From Bradymonas sediminis (lineage in GTDB: Bacteria; Myxococcota_A; Bradymonadia; Bradymonadales; Bradymonadaceae), in contig NZ_CP030032.1 in the NCBI RefSeq assembly GCF_003258315.1, positions 534,001-598,000 on the forward strand: DNA of 64,000 nt, read 5' to 3'. Below, in pieces: positions 52,330 to 62,094 of this stretch; within the stretch, counting starts at the first letter, position 1, and the number at the start of each line of letters is the position of its first letter. A model generated the notes under the pieces. The model worked only from the letters and a program-made list of their open reading frames with translations. It had not been told where the DNA came from and ran no database searches. The translations under genes and the position numbers were made by a program.

Positions 52330-54165
52330 TTGGGTGAAATGACTGCTCGTCTCGCGCGCGCCTCCGTGGCGACCGAGGACGTAGTTGGTGCGACCAGGCA
52401 TCGGATTTCGCAGCTGCTCCGAGAATTGCTCGCCACGCATAGTGAGGCGTTGCTCGCGTTGCTCGCCGAGAACGCGATTGAACCTGAGGCGCAAATCGAG
52501 CGGATGAACGCGCTGGTAAGCGCGCTCGTCGGCGTCGAGTTCGAGGAAGACCTCCGGGTCAATGGGCGGTCGATCCCGTTATTCGTGGATCAAACCTGCA
52601 CGCCGCCGAAGATCAGATTGCACCGAAAGTTGATCGAGGGGATTGAGGACGCGGAGGTGCTGCGGGCGTTTCACGCGCCGGTGGCCGGCATCCTGGGCGT
52701 CTCGCCGGTGGGCGTAGGGCTGATGCTGAGTTGCGACGACGCGCGCCAGGTGAAGTCCCTGGTGGCCCAGGTCGCGCGCCGCGCCGGAGCCGACCGGGTG
52801 CACATTACCCAGGTCGAGGCCATCGTCGCGCAGCGGTTGCAACTCTTTAACGCGCGCCTCGAAGCGGTCGCCGAGAATTTCGGCGAGAGCATGTTTTGGC
52901 TGCGCGTGGGCGAAGATGACTTCAAGGCACAGCTCGGGGACTCGCATATTGGCTGGCCGGATTGGGATGCGGTGCAGTCGAGCGCGTTTATTCAGGGGCT
53001 GATCGGCGAACTTCGGGACTGCATTGACCAGCGAGAAGATATGCCGGCGGCGCAGATGTTGGTTGAGTTGTGTTGGGAGAGCCTGGAGCTGTCGCCGCAC
53101 GCGTTTTTGCGCCACGCCGCCCAGACCCTGCGCGCGCGCGAGGGCGATTATGACCTCGCCCAGACGATTCGAAAGCTCGCTGACGCCAATGATATTGAAT
53201 ATTGCGAGGCGTTCTACGCCGTCGACGCGTGGCCGATTTTTCGTGATCTAAGTGACGCCTGGCAGGCGCTTTTTCAGGCGGAGCAGGCGATGCTGCCGGG
53301 GGGGGCGCCGCGTCGGCGGACGCCGAGCATTTCAGTGCTGGATTGCCCGCTTGATAGCCTGGGGATTTGCGAGCCCTGCACGCTGCCCTGGGACGCGCCG
53401 CTGGTGGCCTGGTCGATTCGCGAGCACCACGGGCTGCGCGATCTGTTGGTCGGGCTGAGGGTCGCGTTGGAAGAACAAGCGAGCGGCCCGGGCGAGATCG
53501 AAGTTGCCGTGAGTGGCGACGCGGCGGAGGCGCCGCTGGGAATCAGCGAGGCGCCCCAGGAGTTGCATTTGCAGGTGGTTCAGCGCGGCTTCGCGTTGCC
53601 CGAGGACTACGAGGCGCTGTTAAACCGCGCGATGAACGCGTGTCACGCCGCGATGGCCGCGCGGTTTAAGGAGCTCGACGCCGCCGGCAAGACGCGCGCG
53701 TTGCGGGTACTTCGCTCCGCTTATGATGGCTATTTCGGCCAGTTGAAAGCGCTGTGGGGGCGGCGGTTTCAGGCGTGGGAGAAGTGGTCGCCCGAGCAGG
53801 CGTTTCGGGTGTTGAGCACCGAGATTCGGCATATCGCCGGGCCAGCGATGCTCTTTGACCCATTTGCCGGCCCCGAGAGCGCGGCGTTTGCGCCGGCGCC
53901 TCAGTTTATTTTGGTGGCGCCGCGCCCCGAGCAATTCGAGCGGGTGCTCGTGCATATGCCGCTTGCTGCGCTGAAGAAGTCGATCCATGGCGCCGCGATT
54001 CAGGTGCGCGTGGTCGACGTGCGCGACGGCCAGGATTGCCGCTGGGTTGGCGACGCGCCGGTGTCACTGAGCCTCGTCGAGCAGAGTCCTACCGGCACCG
54101 TGCTGGAGTCCATCGACCGCGACTCGGTCCGCCTGCTTATTCAGGCGGGCAATCCGCATTTTTAG
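52330..54165 (+). CDS. uncharacterised 611-residue protein
   Basis: No family recognised. TTG start with AAAGGAG (52316-52322) 7 nt upstream. It has no signal peptide or membrane helices. It is mostly helical in its first half, with acidic and Ala/Leu-rich runs, and contains four Cys (ELCWESLEL, YCEAFY, DCPLDSLGICEPC). A beta-rich C-terminal region begins at about residue 500. It follows the KamB-like gene and precedes a globin gene, all in one direction. Confidence 0.6.
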   Translation: MGEMTARLARASVATEDVVGATRHRISQLLRELLATHSEALLALLAENAIEPEAQIERMNALVSALVGVEFEEDLRVNGRSIPLFVDQTCTPPKIRLHRKLIEGIEDAEVLRAFHAPVAGILGVSPVGVGLMLSCDDARQVKSLVAQVARRAGADRVHITQVEAIVAQRLQLFNARLEAVAENFGESMFWLRVGEDDFKAQLGDSHIGWPDWDAVQSSAFIQGLIGELRDCIDQREDMPAAQMLVELCWESLELSPHAFLRHAAQTLRAREGDYDLAQTIRKLADANDIEYCEAFYAVDAWPIFRDLSDAWQALFQAEQAMLPGGAPRRRTPSISVLDCPLDSLGICEPCTLPWDAPLVAWSIREHHGLRDLLVGLRVALEEQASGPGEIEVAVSGDAAEAPLGISEAPQELHLQVVQRGFALPEDYEALLNRAMNACHAAMAARFKELDAAGKTRALRVLRSAYDGYFGQLKALWGRRFQAWEKWSPEQAFRVLSTEIRHIAGPAMLFDPFAGPESAAFAPAPQFILVAPRPEQFERVLVHMPLAALKKSIHGAAIQVRVVDVRDGQDCRWVGDAPVSLSLVEQSPTGTVLESIDRDSVRLLIQAGNPHF

Positions 54166-54206
54166 ACCGCCACCGCGCGTCTTTTCCCCTACCGTGTTTC
54201 GAGAAT

Positions 54207-54638
54207 ATGGCCGCAAAAACACAGCAAGATTGGAGCCTCTGTGAGGAGCTCGGCGGGTTCGAGCGACTCCAGGAGATGATGTACGTCTTTTATCGGCGTG
54301 TCTTCGCCGACATCATGATCGGCTTTATGTTCGTCAATATCGACCTCGACCAGATCGTCGCCAGCCAGGTGCAATATATGCGGGCGCGCCTGGGCAACGA
54401 GAAGCTGGCCTATACGGGCAAACCCATTCGAGCAGGGCACCAGAAATTTCCGATCTTGGTCGGCCATTTTGACCGGCGCCATCAGATCCTCAAAGATGTG
54501 CTGCGCGAGTTCGAGGTGCCCGCGCATGTCTTCGACGCCTGGGTCGAATTGGAGCTGAGCTTGCGCGACCTGGTCATCCGCACCGGCGCCGAAGCGCGCG
54601 ACAAGATATTGAACCCCACCGAAGACGACCAGCGTTGA
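54207..54638 (+). CDS. truncated hemoglobin
   Basis: 143-aa globin of the truncated group. LCEELGGFERLQEMMYVFYRRVFAD matches the A-B helices, MFVNIDLDQIVASQVQYMRARLG the C-E helices, YTGKPIRAGHQKFPI carries the likely proximal His (GHQKF), and HFDRRHQILKDVLREFEVPAHVFDAWVEL the G-H helices. It would bind heme and oxygen or nitric oxide. The ATG at 54207 is chosen because the globin begins there, but no strong ribosome site is visible. It starts 41 bp after the previous stop. Confidence 0.85.
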   Translation: MAAKTQQDWSLCEELGGFERLQEMMYVFYRRVFADIMIGFMFVNIDLDQIVASQVQYMRARLGNEKLAYTGKPIRAGHQKFPILVGHFDRRHQILKDVLREFEVPAHVFDAWVELELSLRDLVIRTGAEARDKILNPTEDDQR

Positions 54639-54708
54639 CGCCCGATTGCACTCGTGCAACTTTAGCGGCAGTTAAGGCACCAAATTTCTAGCAAATGAGA
54701 GATAATAT

Positions 54709-55992
54709 ATGTCAGAGCAAGATGCAGGTCAGACGATGAGCCTTGAGCAAGCCGTAGAGGCCATCGAGGCGTTGATTGACGAGGGCGAGCTCGAGGAGGC
54801 TTCGGCGAAGGTAGAGGCCGGGATCGCTCAATTTGGCGAGAAGGCTGCGTTGTTGGTGTTGAAGGCCGATCTCGCGCTGGACTCCGAGGATTATGAGGCA
54901 TGCATCGAGGTCGCCGACGCGGCGATCGCCAAGCTCGAAGCGGGCGGCGATGAGCCCGACGCCGAGCAGCTCGCCCACGCGCTGGCCTGCAAGGGTTACG
55001 CGCTCTTCTATAGCGACCAGATCCACGAAGCCCGCCAGACCTTCAACGCCTCGGTGGCCGCGGACGGTGGAAGCTGGACCGCGATCCTTGGCCGCGCGAG
55101 CGTGCACGATTATCTCAACTATATCACCGCCGCGATGACCGACCTTGAGCGCGCGATCGAGATGGACGACGAAGACGGCCAGCCCTACGCGATTCGTGGG
55201 ATGATTCATCTTCGCTTCGGCCGCCTCGAAGACGCCGAGAAAGACCTGCGGGTTGCCCTCGACGCCGACGCCGATGACGAAGAGTCGCGCCTAAACCTGG
55301 CCCGCATTCAGGCGCTCAAAGATGACTCGGCCGGCGCCCGCGAGACCCTTGAGCACTTGATCAACGAGGGCGAAGACGCCGAGTATGTCGCCCCGGGCGC
55401 GCTGCTTCGCAGCCAGCTCGCGCTTGGACTTGGCAGCGCCGAGGCGGCCGCTCAGGATGCGCAGCGCGCCATCGACCTCTATCCCGAGCTTCCCTGGGGT
55501 TATCTGGCGTTGGCCGCTGCCCGCATCACGGGCGGCCAGGCTGGCGACGCCATCTCGACGCTCAAAGAGGTTGAGGACCTGGTCGGCAACCCGCTGGACT
55601 TCCCCGATATCTTCGCCCTTCGCGCCGCCGCTTATGACCAGCTCGGCAAAGAAGACAAGGCCAAGGAAGAGCAGGATAAAGCCGAGGGCGCCGCGCGTCT
55701 GCCGGAGTTCGTCTACGGCCCGAACCTCAACCCCTCGCAAAACGTCCCGTTGAACCCGAATAAGCCGATCGATATTCGCGGCATTATGCGCCAGATCTTC
55801 GGCGACCCCGACAGCGCACCGGCCGGTTACGAGGACGCGATTCGCAAGGTGATCGCCCAGATCCCGCAATATATCGAGCAGCATCAGAATGTCGGGCGCA
55901 TCGAGGTCGAATTGCCGCCGATCCCGGGGCGCGAGAAAGGGCCGGGTAACCTGGTGATTCAGCTTAATCGCAACCAGCAGCCCGCGAATTAA
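54709..55992 (+). CDS. TPR-repeat protein
   Basis: 427-aa protein with multiple tetratricopeptide-like units (ALVVLKADLALDSEDYEACIEVADAAIAKLE; GYALFYSDQIHEARQTFNASV; AIRGMIHLRFGRLEDAEKDLRVALDADADDEESRLNLARI), so it likely scaffolds a complex. The N-terminus is acidic and no signal is present. The C-terminal 60 residues (about 345-427, FGDPDSAPAGYEDAIRKVIAQI) are non-TPR. A GAGA site precedes ATG 54709. A partner has not been identified. Confidence 0.82.
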   Translation: MSEQDAGQTMSLEQAVEAIEALIDEGELEEASAKVEAGIAQFGEKAALLVLKADLALDSEDYEACIEVADAAIAKLEAGGDEPDAEQLAHALACKGYALFYSDQIHEARQTFNASVAADGGSWTAILGRASVHDYLNYITAAMTDLERAIEMDDEDGQPYAIRGMIHLRFGRLEDAEKDLRVALDADADDEESRLNLARIQALKDDSAGARETLEHLINEGEDAEYVAPGALLRSQLALGLGSAEAAAQDAQRAIDLYPELPWGYLALAAARITGGQAGDAISTLKEVEDLVGNPLDFPDIFALRAAAYDQLGKEDKAKEEQDKAEGAARLPEFVYGPNLNPSQNVPLNPNKPIDIRGIMRQIFGDPDSAPAGYEDAIRKVIAQIPQYIEQHQNVGRIEVELPPIPGREKGPGNLVIQLNRNQQPAN

Positions 55993-56017
55993 GTCCCTGC
56001 CTCGCCGTAGAAAACAA

Positions 56018-56045
56018 TCGGCCCGTGACGCACGTCACGGGCCGA
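56018..56045. terminator. hairpin after the TPR gene
   Basis: Arms of 13 bases (TCGGCCCGTGACG and its complement) with a 2-nt centre, and an A-tract on the right. For the plus strand there is no T-run, so termination is uncertain. Confidence 0.45.
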
Positions 56046-56112
56046 AAATATGCGCTCACCCACCGTGTTGGCCTCGCCAGCAATCCAACGACTTTTAAAA
56101 AGTGAATTAATT

Positions 56113-56406
56113 ATGCACGAACAGCTTCACGCAGACGAGAATTTAGCCGTATTTTTGACCATCGAAGACGACGGTATTTTGCGCCTAGAGATGGTCGCGA
56201 CCTCGGACACCTATGACCTTTCGGTGCCCGACGAAGTCGTGGTGGCCGTCGAGGGTGAAGCGGTTGAGGTCGTCGTCGAGGACGCCGCCCATGCCATGGC
56301 CGAGTTGGGTGACGCCAGCAAATTCGACGAGGAGACCTTCACGGTGATGCTGCGGGTCCACGAGTTTTTTGAGGGTTGGGATTTCGGCCCCGAAGACGAG
56401 GGATGA
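56113..56406 (+). CDS. small acidic hypothetical protein
   Basis: 97-aa protein with many Glu/Asp/Val residues (EVVVAVEGEAVEVVVEDAAHAMAELG), no signal and no recognised family. The ATG at 56113 is used. An in-frame ATG at 56050 overlaps the hairpin 56018-56045 and is less likely. The stop overlaps the next start by one base (TGATG at 56404-56408), so the two are translationally coupled. Confidence 0.55.
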   Translation: MHEQLHADENLAVFLTIEDDGILRLEMVATSDTYDLSVPDEVVVAVEGEAVEVVVEDAAHAMAELGDASKFDEETFTVMLRVHEFFEGWDFGPEDEG

Positions 56407-57212
56407 TGTCTGAGCAGCCGACTTCATGGGCTGCTCCTGCGCGCGCCGGCGAGCTGCGCGCGGGCGAAGTCGAGGTCTGGCGCCTGGAGCTGCGCCAGCC
56501 TCGCCGCCTGATTGACCTTTTATTTGAACAACTTAGCGGGGATGAGCAGGCGCGGGCGCGGCGCTTTCGGCGCCCCCGCGACTTCGACGCCTATGTGGTG
56601 ACGCGTGGCGTGTTGCGCCAATTGCTGAGCGCATATCTTGGGCGCGCAGGTGTCTCGGTGGCGGCGCAGGCGGTCGGGCTTGGGCGCGGTCGGCACGGAA
56701 AACCGCAGCTTTTGGCGGACCCGGTCGTCGGCGCAGACGCCGCCCTGGAGTTCAGCGTGTCGCACTCCGGCGACTTCGCGCTGCTCGCCTTTGGGCGAAG
56801 CGGGGCGCTCGGCGTGGACGTCGAGCGCTTGAACACAGGTCGAGATATCGACCTGATCGTGGCGCATCATTTTGCCCCGGCCGAGGCGGCGGCTTTGAGA
56901 GAGCAGGGCGCGCGCTCAGAGGATGCGCGCTGCCGGCTTTTTTATCGCTATTGGACGCGAAAAGAAGCCTATCTAAAGGCGTTGGGCGTGGGGATGACGG
57001 TGGACTTGCGCTCCTTCGCGGTCGGGCTTGAGCCGGGCGCACTGCTTGCCGAAAGTGCGCGCGACGACGCGGCGCAGTGGCGCTTCTATGAGCTAAATCC
57101 CGACGGGCGACACTTCGGGGCGATTTGTGTCTACGGCGGCGAGGGGACGACTTATTTGCGCACGATGACCGCCACGGTCTCGAACTCGGCGTCGGTCCAG
57201 CTCGACTTATAA
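56406..57212 (+). CDS. Sfp-type 4'-phosphopantetheinyl transferase
   Basis: 268-aa enzyme that transfers phosphopantetheine from CoA to carrier-protein serines. Motifs: FSVSHSGDFALLAFGRSGALGVDVER (the Mg-binding GVDVE) and YWTRKEAYLKALG (WxxKEA). It probably activates acyl or peptidyl carrier proteins; no PKS/NRPS genes are in the window. The ATG at 56406 overlaps the previous stop, and GAGGG precedes it. Its last 61 bp overlap the tail of the opposite gene. Confidence 0.92.
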   Translation: MSEQPTSWAAPARAGELRAGEVEVWRLELRQPRRLIDLLFEQLSGDEQARARRFRRPRDFDAYVVTRGVLRQLLSAYLGRAGVSVAAQAVGLGRGRHGKPQLLADPVVGADAALEFSVSHSGDFALLAFGRSGALGVDVERLNTGRDIDLIVAHHFAPAEAAALREQGARSEDARCRLFYRYWTRKEAYLKALGVGMTVDLRSFAVGLEPGALLAESARDDAAQWRFYELNPDGRHFGAICVYGGEGTTYLRTMTATVSNSASVQLDL

Positions 57213-58138
57213 TCCATCGATTGGCCCATATCGTAGATCTCGACGCCGTCGCGGGCGAGGCATTGAATCATCTCGATCTGGGCGAGGTTGCCCGGCGAGA
57301 TGTCGTGGTAGTCCTGGTCGAAGCTCATCTGCAGGCCGCGGTAGGTGTTTTGGAAGATGCCGCCGAATCCGTAGGCGATGTCGACCCCGTCGACGGTCCC
57401 AAAGAGCACGCGCAGCGCTCCTTTTTCGGCCAATCGCGGCAGCATGCTGCGGTAGAATTCGTACATGCGCCCGTGGGTAATCCCCGCCCCCTCGCGCCCC
57501 TTCCAGCTGCGGTGCTCGATGCGGATGATGCGCTCGAAGACCTCCAGGCACTCCTGGGCATCCTTGAAATTATTCAGGTATTCGAATTGGACGCCCATCT
57601 GGTTGGCGCGGCGCATCTCGCGGCGGATATTGGCGCGAAACTTCGACGAGCGCCGTGACAAATAGCCCTCCAGCCCGTCCTCGATGCTCGCAAATTGGCG
57701 GCCCATCGACGGGCCAATTCCCATAAAGTGGTCGACCTGGAACCCGCGGACCAACGCTTCGAATTGCGGAGAGGTTTCGCTGATGCCGGTCAAGAAGAGG
57801 ATGTCCCAGGAGTGCGAGATCTCGCGGGCCTGGGCGATGAACTCGTCGGTGACCGCGGCCACATTCTTTCCGACGATGGGGCTCGCCAGGCCCCACGACG
57901 CCTCAAGCGGCTGCAGATAGCGCCCGACCCGCGGGTGTGAGCCCTTGCACAGCGCGACATAGCCGTCGGTCTGGGTCGCCTTCCATGCCCACAACTGGTG
58001 CTCGCTGCTCAGCGTCTCAAAGGCCGGCAGTATCCAGCAGGAGGCCGAGCAAAAGCGGTCGATATCCGGCGTCTGGGCGACCTGCGCGTCGAAGGCGTCG
58101 ATGGTCTCTTTGAATTGCTGTGTGTCGAGTCGGAGCAT
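57152..58138 (-). CDS. GNAT/BioF2-type (FemAB-like) acyltransferase
   Basis: 328-aa protein of the BioF2-like GNAT family (peptidoglycan/cellulose-type acyltransferases). Landmarks: [90 protein letters not shown]. The acceptor is unknown. Its 3' end overlaps the phosphopantetheinyl transferase gene by 61 bp, tail to tail. No promoter is clear upstream. Confidence 0.82.
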   Translation of the reverse strand: MLRLDTQQFKETIDAFDAQVAQTPDIDRFCSASCWILPAFETLSSEHQLWAWKATQTDGYVALCKGSHPRVGRYLQPLEASWGLASPIVGKNVAAVTDEFIAQAREISHSWDILFLTGISETSPQFEALVRGFQVDHFMGIGPSMGRQFASIEDGLEGYLSRRSSKFRANIRREMRRANQMGVQFEYLNNFKDAQECLEVFERIIRIEHRSWKGREGAGITHGRMYEFYRSMLPRLAEKGALRVLFGTVDGVDIAYGFGGIFQNTYRGLQMSFDQDYHDISPGNLAQIEMIQCLARDGVEIYDMGQSMDYKSSWTDAEFETVAVIVRK

Positions 58139-58487
58139 GACGGCCGCAGGTAATTGGGGTTCTCAGGGCATCCTCGGTCGCGCCCGCTCATCGCGGTGGG
58201 TGGGCGCGCCGACAGGATGCAATCATGGCGTCTGTTTCAAAGCATGACAAGGTCCTTCCAAACAATAGGAACAAGATCACGGCGGGGCAAATAAACATAG
58301 GAAATTCGGCAATTTATCGGCCTGATTTATGCTGTTTGAATTGTCCGGCGGAGTTCGCCAGAGTGGCCGAGAACTTGACTTTTTGGCCTTTCACTCCTAG
58401 TGGTAGGCAGACGAATACGCGTTAGGGAGGGCAATCGATGCATGGGTTGCTTCTCCGTGGAGTTTCTTTGTGGAATCAGGGAGCGTT
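58139..58487. other. 349-bp intergenic region
   Basis: Between the divergently oriented acyltransferase and second pssA genes. It holds TTGACT at about 58375 without a good -10, and a weak stem GGCG/CGCC near 58351. No gene, tRNA or clear promoter found. Confidence 0.4.
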
Positions 58488-59282
58488 ATGGACCTGCGCA
58501 ATCTTAAATATATACTGCCCAATATGCTCACTCTTTCGAGCGTTTATTGTGGTATTTCAAGCATTTATATCTCTTCGACGGCCGAGTCGGTCACCGAGCT
58601 TAAGATCGCCGCCTGGTTAATCGTGGTGGGCATGCTCTGCGACCTCTTCGACGGGCGGGTGGCGCGCATGACCAACGCGCAGAGCGCGTTTGGCGTGCAG
58701 CTCGACAGCCTCGCCGATGCCGTGAGTTTCGGCGTCGCGCCGGCGCTCCTTCTCTTCAATTGGGGCATGCGCCCGCTGGGGATGGGCGGGATTTTTATCG
58801 CCTTCGTCTTCGCCGCCTGCGCCATCATGCGCCTGGCGCGCTTCAACGTGAAGGCCGCCGAAGACGGCGGGGCGAGCAAATATTTCGAGGGCCTGCCCAC
58901 GCCGCTTGCCGCCGGCGCGGTGGTCTCGATGGTGATGGCGCACCTGTCGGTCACCGGCCACTCGAGCACCAACGCGACCTGGAACGTCGCCGCGATGTCG
59001 GTTTTGCTCGGCGGCTTGATGATCAGCAATGTGCGCTACCGCACGTTTAAGGACTTCCACTTTGGCGGGCGCAGCGGGGCGACGCTCATCGCGCTTTGTC
59101 TGCTGGTCGCCGGCGTGAGCTTCGTGGCGCGCCCGAGCGTGGCCTTCGTGATGATTATGGTCCTGTATATCATCATCGGCATGGGCGGCGGTCTGATGCA
59201 CCTGGGCCGCACCCTGCTCGGGCATCCCGACGAGCATGAGGAGCCGGAATTCCTGAGCGAGTCGATCGAAGAAGACGCCTGA
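58488..59282 (+). CDS. pssA: CDP-diacylglycerol-serine O-phosphatidyltransferase (copy 2)
   Basis: 264-aa paralog of the 5302 enzyme. It has the same DGxxAR-x8-GxxxDxxxD signature (DGRVARMTNAQSAFGVQLDSLAD) and a DSLADAVSFGVAPALLL segment, with about eight hydrophobic helices. It differs by lacking the 40-residue polar N-terminus and by having a longer tail. AGGGAG precedes the ATG at 58488. Substrate is assigned by family. It may be functionally distinct from copy 1. Confidence 0.88.
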   Translation: MDLRNLKYILPNMLTLSSVYCGISSIYISSTAESVTELKIAAWLIVVGMLCDLFDGRVARMTNAQSAFGVQLDSLADAVSFGVAPALLLFNWGMRPLGMGGIFIAFVFAACAIMRLARFNVKAAEDGGASKYFEGLPTPLAAGAVVSMVMAHLSVTGHSSTNATWNVAAMSVLLGGLMISNVRYRTFKDFHFGGRSGATLIALCLLVAGVSFVARPSVAFVMIMVLYIIIGMGGGLMHLGRTLLGHPDEHEEPEFLSESIEEDA

Positions 59283-59386
59283 TCGCCAGGCCTCTCGGCT
59301 AATATCAGCGCGCTGTGGCCTTGGTCGCAGCGCGCTTTTGATATAGAATAAATGAAATTTAGTGACTTGTTTTCCTTCCTTAATTG

Positions 59387-62068
59387 ATGCGTGCCATGCC
59401 CACTCAAAATCGTCGTACTCGAAGCCTGATCTTAAGCCGTCTCACTCTTATTTGCGCGCTTTCGATGGCGTTGGGGGCATGCAGCGATGACTCCAAAAAA
59501 ACCAAGGATGCGCCCGATGTCATCTCGGACGTGACCGATGACAAGGACGGGAAGGACGCCGGCGATGATGCCGACGCGACCGAGCCGTTGGACCCCTATG
59601 AGCGCACGCCTGCGCAGCCGGGTGTGTCAGAGGACGGGGCGGCCGATGTGGAGGCTTCGCTGCAGGCCGGTGAGGCGCGGGTGGGTCGAATCACCGGCGA
59701 GCAGACCGACTTTACCGGCGTCTGGGCGCAATGCCGCGCGGGTGATTTTAAGCTCTATAACTCCAAAATCGTCGTGTGCGTGCAGGCGGAGACGACCAAC
59801 CGCTTTGAGTTTTATACTGGCGGCATGATCGTCGACGCGCGCCGGGTGGACGGCCCGCGCGAAGATGTCCTGGGTCAGGTGCTCCCGCTGCTTGCGTTAG
59901 GCACGACCAATACCAGCAAGGTCGAGGTGGTTCGCGACGGCAGCGACGGCGGCGCGGCCGTGGTGCGCGCGACCGCGACCGATGTTGGCATCGCCCATAT
60001 TTACGGGCTTTTGGGCCAGCACCTGGGCGCCTCGCTCAAGGTCAATGTGGTCACCGAATATCGCCTGGAGCCCGACAGCGACACCGTCGAAATCGTGAGT
60101 TGGTACCAGCATCCGGGCACGGGAAAACGCTCGTTCCCGGCCGGCGATTGGTTCGGGTACGGGGATCGCGCGAAGCTATTCGTGGCGGAGAAGGGCGAAG
60201 AGCCGCCGACCGGGGAGTTCTCCTGGCTGGCGTCCCTGGCGCCCGAGCGCTCCTACGGCTGGGTGGCCGACGCGGGCACCCAGGCAAAGGGGCTGGCGCT
60301 GGGAGCGGTGGATATCCCCTGGGTCGGCGCGCACGGCACGACGATGAAGTTGGACCCGGGCCAGGAGAAGCCGCTGCGCCGCTGGTTCGTGGTGGGCGAC
60401 GGGACGCTGGCCGACATTCGCGAGCGCGCCGCGGAGTTGCGCGGCGAGGAGATCGCCGGCGATCGGCGAACCATCCACATTGAGACCGAAGCGGGCGAGC
60501 CGCTGGTGGGGCATTGGGTCCGCGTTTTTGAGGGCGAGACGCCCGTTGGGCTCGGGCAAACAGACGCCAGTGGCGACGTGATTTTTCGCCTCGAAGACGG
60601 CGATTATAACTTCAAGATCGACAGCTTCGCCGCCGGAACTGCGTTCGAGCGGCCGCTGAGCATCAGCGGCGCGGACGCGTCTCTCACGGTCGAGACCCCT
60701 GGTTCGCTGCGCCTGGATATCAGCGAGGCTGGCAGCGCCAAGAAGCCGACCTCGCGTGTCGTCATCAGTGGCGGGAGCGGCTGGGCGGGCGTCGCGCTTC
60801 ACGGCGAGCTCGATTTGCAATTGGCGCCTGGGACCTATCAGGTCTCGGTTTCGCGCGGCCCGGAGTTCGACGCCGAGAGCTTCTCGGTCGAGATCGTCGC
60901 CGGCGAGGAAGTTCAAAAGAGCGCCGAGATTAGCCGCGCATTTGACACCGATGGCTGGCTGTCGGGCGACTTCCACCAGCATATGGAGGGCAGCATCGAC
61001 AGCACGGTGCGCGTCGACGACCGCCTGCTTGAGAACGCCTCGGTGGGCGTCGAGATCGTGGTCTCCACCGATCATGAGGTGATCACCGACCTGGCTCCCC
61101 TGGTGAGCAAATACGGCCTCGAAGACGACCTGCGCACCTTTAAGGGCGTTGAGGCCTCGCCGATTGACACCCATGTGTGCATGTATCCGATGGACCAGGA
61201 CGTGACGCAGCGCGGCAACGGGAGCATCCCGCTGGCCGAGCTGGATGATGAAGGCAATGAGGTGCGTCGCCTGATCCCCGGGGTGGTCGAGATCGCCCGG
61301 ACGCTGCCGAGTGACCCGGTGCTGCAGCTTAACCACGCGCGAAATAGCTCCTCCGGCATGTTGAACCAGGTTGGCTTCGACCCGGAGCTTGGCCCCGAGG
61401 CGGTCGATGATGCGCGCTTCACCACCGACTTCGACGTCATCGAGGTCGTGAACCGCTATGACGATACCTGCCAATTGCTGGCCGATTGGAGCGGATTGCT
61501 CAACTACGGCGTGCGCCTGACCGGTGTCGGCAACTCCGATACCCATGATCTTTCGGGCGAGAGCGGGCTGCCGAGAAACTTCCTTCGCATTGAGAAGGAG
61601 CCCAAGGACGTGACCCGCGATGACCTGCGCACGGCGATGCGCTCGGGGCGGGTCACGGTGGGCTCGCACGCGTTTATCGACTTCTCCGACGGCAAGCTCC
61701 CGGGCGATCTGCTCGAGGTCAACGCCGGTGAGCCCGTCGACTTCGGCGTGCGCGTGCAGACGCCGGCGTGGGCCCAGTCAAACCACCTCTTCGCGATCGT
61801 GAACGGCGAGGTGGTCGAGGTGATGCAGCGCGGCCAAGGGGCCACCGAGCATCTCGACTTCGCCGAGACGGTCTCGTTGACCTTTAGCGAGGATAGCTGG
61901 GTCGTGTTCTTCAGCTACGGCGGCTCACCGAGCGGCCCGGTGCACTCGGGCAAGCCGGTCATCGCGTTCACCAACCCGGTCTTCGTCGACACCGATGGAA
62001 ACGGCGTCTTCGACGCCCCCGGATTGCGGGCGCTTGAGCTGTCGGCGATTGCGCCGCTCTGTGATTAA
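59387..62068 (+). CDS. CehA/McbA-like metallohydrolase lipoprotein
   Basis: 893-aa lipoprotein (signal with lipobox ALGAC, Asp-rich linker) with a C-terminal PHP-like metallohydrolase domain: GDFHQHMEGSIDST (His-x-His metal motif), VSTDHEVITDL, LQLNHARNS and GNSDTHDLSGESG. This set is typical of CehA/McbA-type hydrolases, some of which cleave carbamates. The N-terminal 550 residues are beta-rich, with carbohydrate- or carboxypeptidase-regulatory-like segments (LVGHWVRVFEGETPVGLGQTD). Substrate unknown. The start codon is uncertain (ATG 59387 or 59396); no ribosome site is evident. Confidence 0.82.
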   Translation: MRAMPTQNRRTRSLILSRLTLICALSMALGACSDDSKKTKDAPDVISDVTDDKDGKDAGDDADATEPLDPYERTPAQPGVSEDGAADVEASLQAGEARVGRITGEQTDFTGVWAQCRAGDFKLYNSKIVVCVQAETTNRFEFYTGGMIVDARRVDGPREDVLGQVLPLLALGTTNTSKVEVVRDGSDGGAAVVRATATDVGIAHIYGLLGQHLGASLKVNVVTEYRLEPDSDTVEIVSWYQHPGTGKRSFPAGDWFGYGDRAKLFVAEKGEEPPTGEFSWLASLAPERSYGWVADAGTQAKGLALGAVDIPWVGAHGTTMKLDPGQEKPLRRWFVVGDGTLADIRERAAELRGEEIAGDRRTIHIETEAGEPLVGHWVRVFEGETPVGLGQTDASGDVIFRLEDGDYNFKIDSFAAGTAFERPLSISGADASLTVETPGSLRLDISEAGSAKKPTSRVVISGGSGWAGVALHGELDLQLAPGTYQVSVSRGPEFDAESFSVEIVAGEEVQKSAEISRAFDTDGWLSGDFHQHMEGSIDSTVRVDDRLLENASVGVEIVVSTDHEVITDLAPLVSKYGLEDDLRTFKGVEASPIDTHVCMYPMDQDVTQRGNGSIPLAELDDEGNEVRRLIPGVVEIARTLPSDPVLQLNHARNSSSGMLNQVGFDPELGPEAVDDARFTTDFDVIEVVNRYDDTCQLLADWSGLLNYGVRLTGVGNSDTHDLSGESGLPRNFLRIEKEPKDVTRDDLRTAMRSGRVTVGSHAFIDFSDGKLPGDLLEVNAGEPVDFGVRVQTPAWAQSNHLFAIVNGEVVEVMQRGQGATEHLDFAETVSLTFSEDSWVVFFSYGGSPSGPVHSGKPVIAFTNPVFVDTDGNGVFDAPGLRALELSAIAPLCD

Positions 62069-62094
62069 TTGACGTTAATTTTGTTGGAATCAAA

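Noticed and set aside
58340-58400. Sequence resembling a Ser/Leu tRNA start (GCCAGAGTGGCCGAG)
   Set aside because: No acceptor stem, no T-loop GTTCGANTC and no anticodon arm at the right distance.
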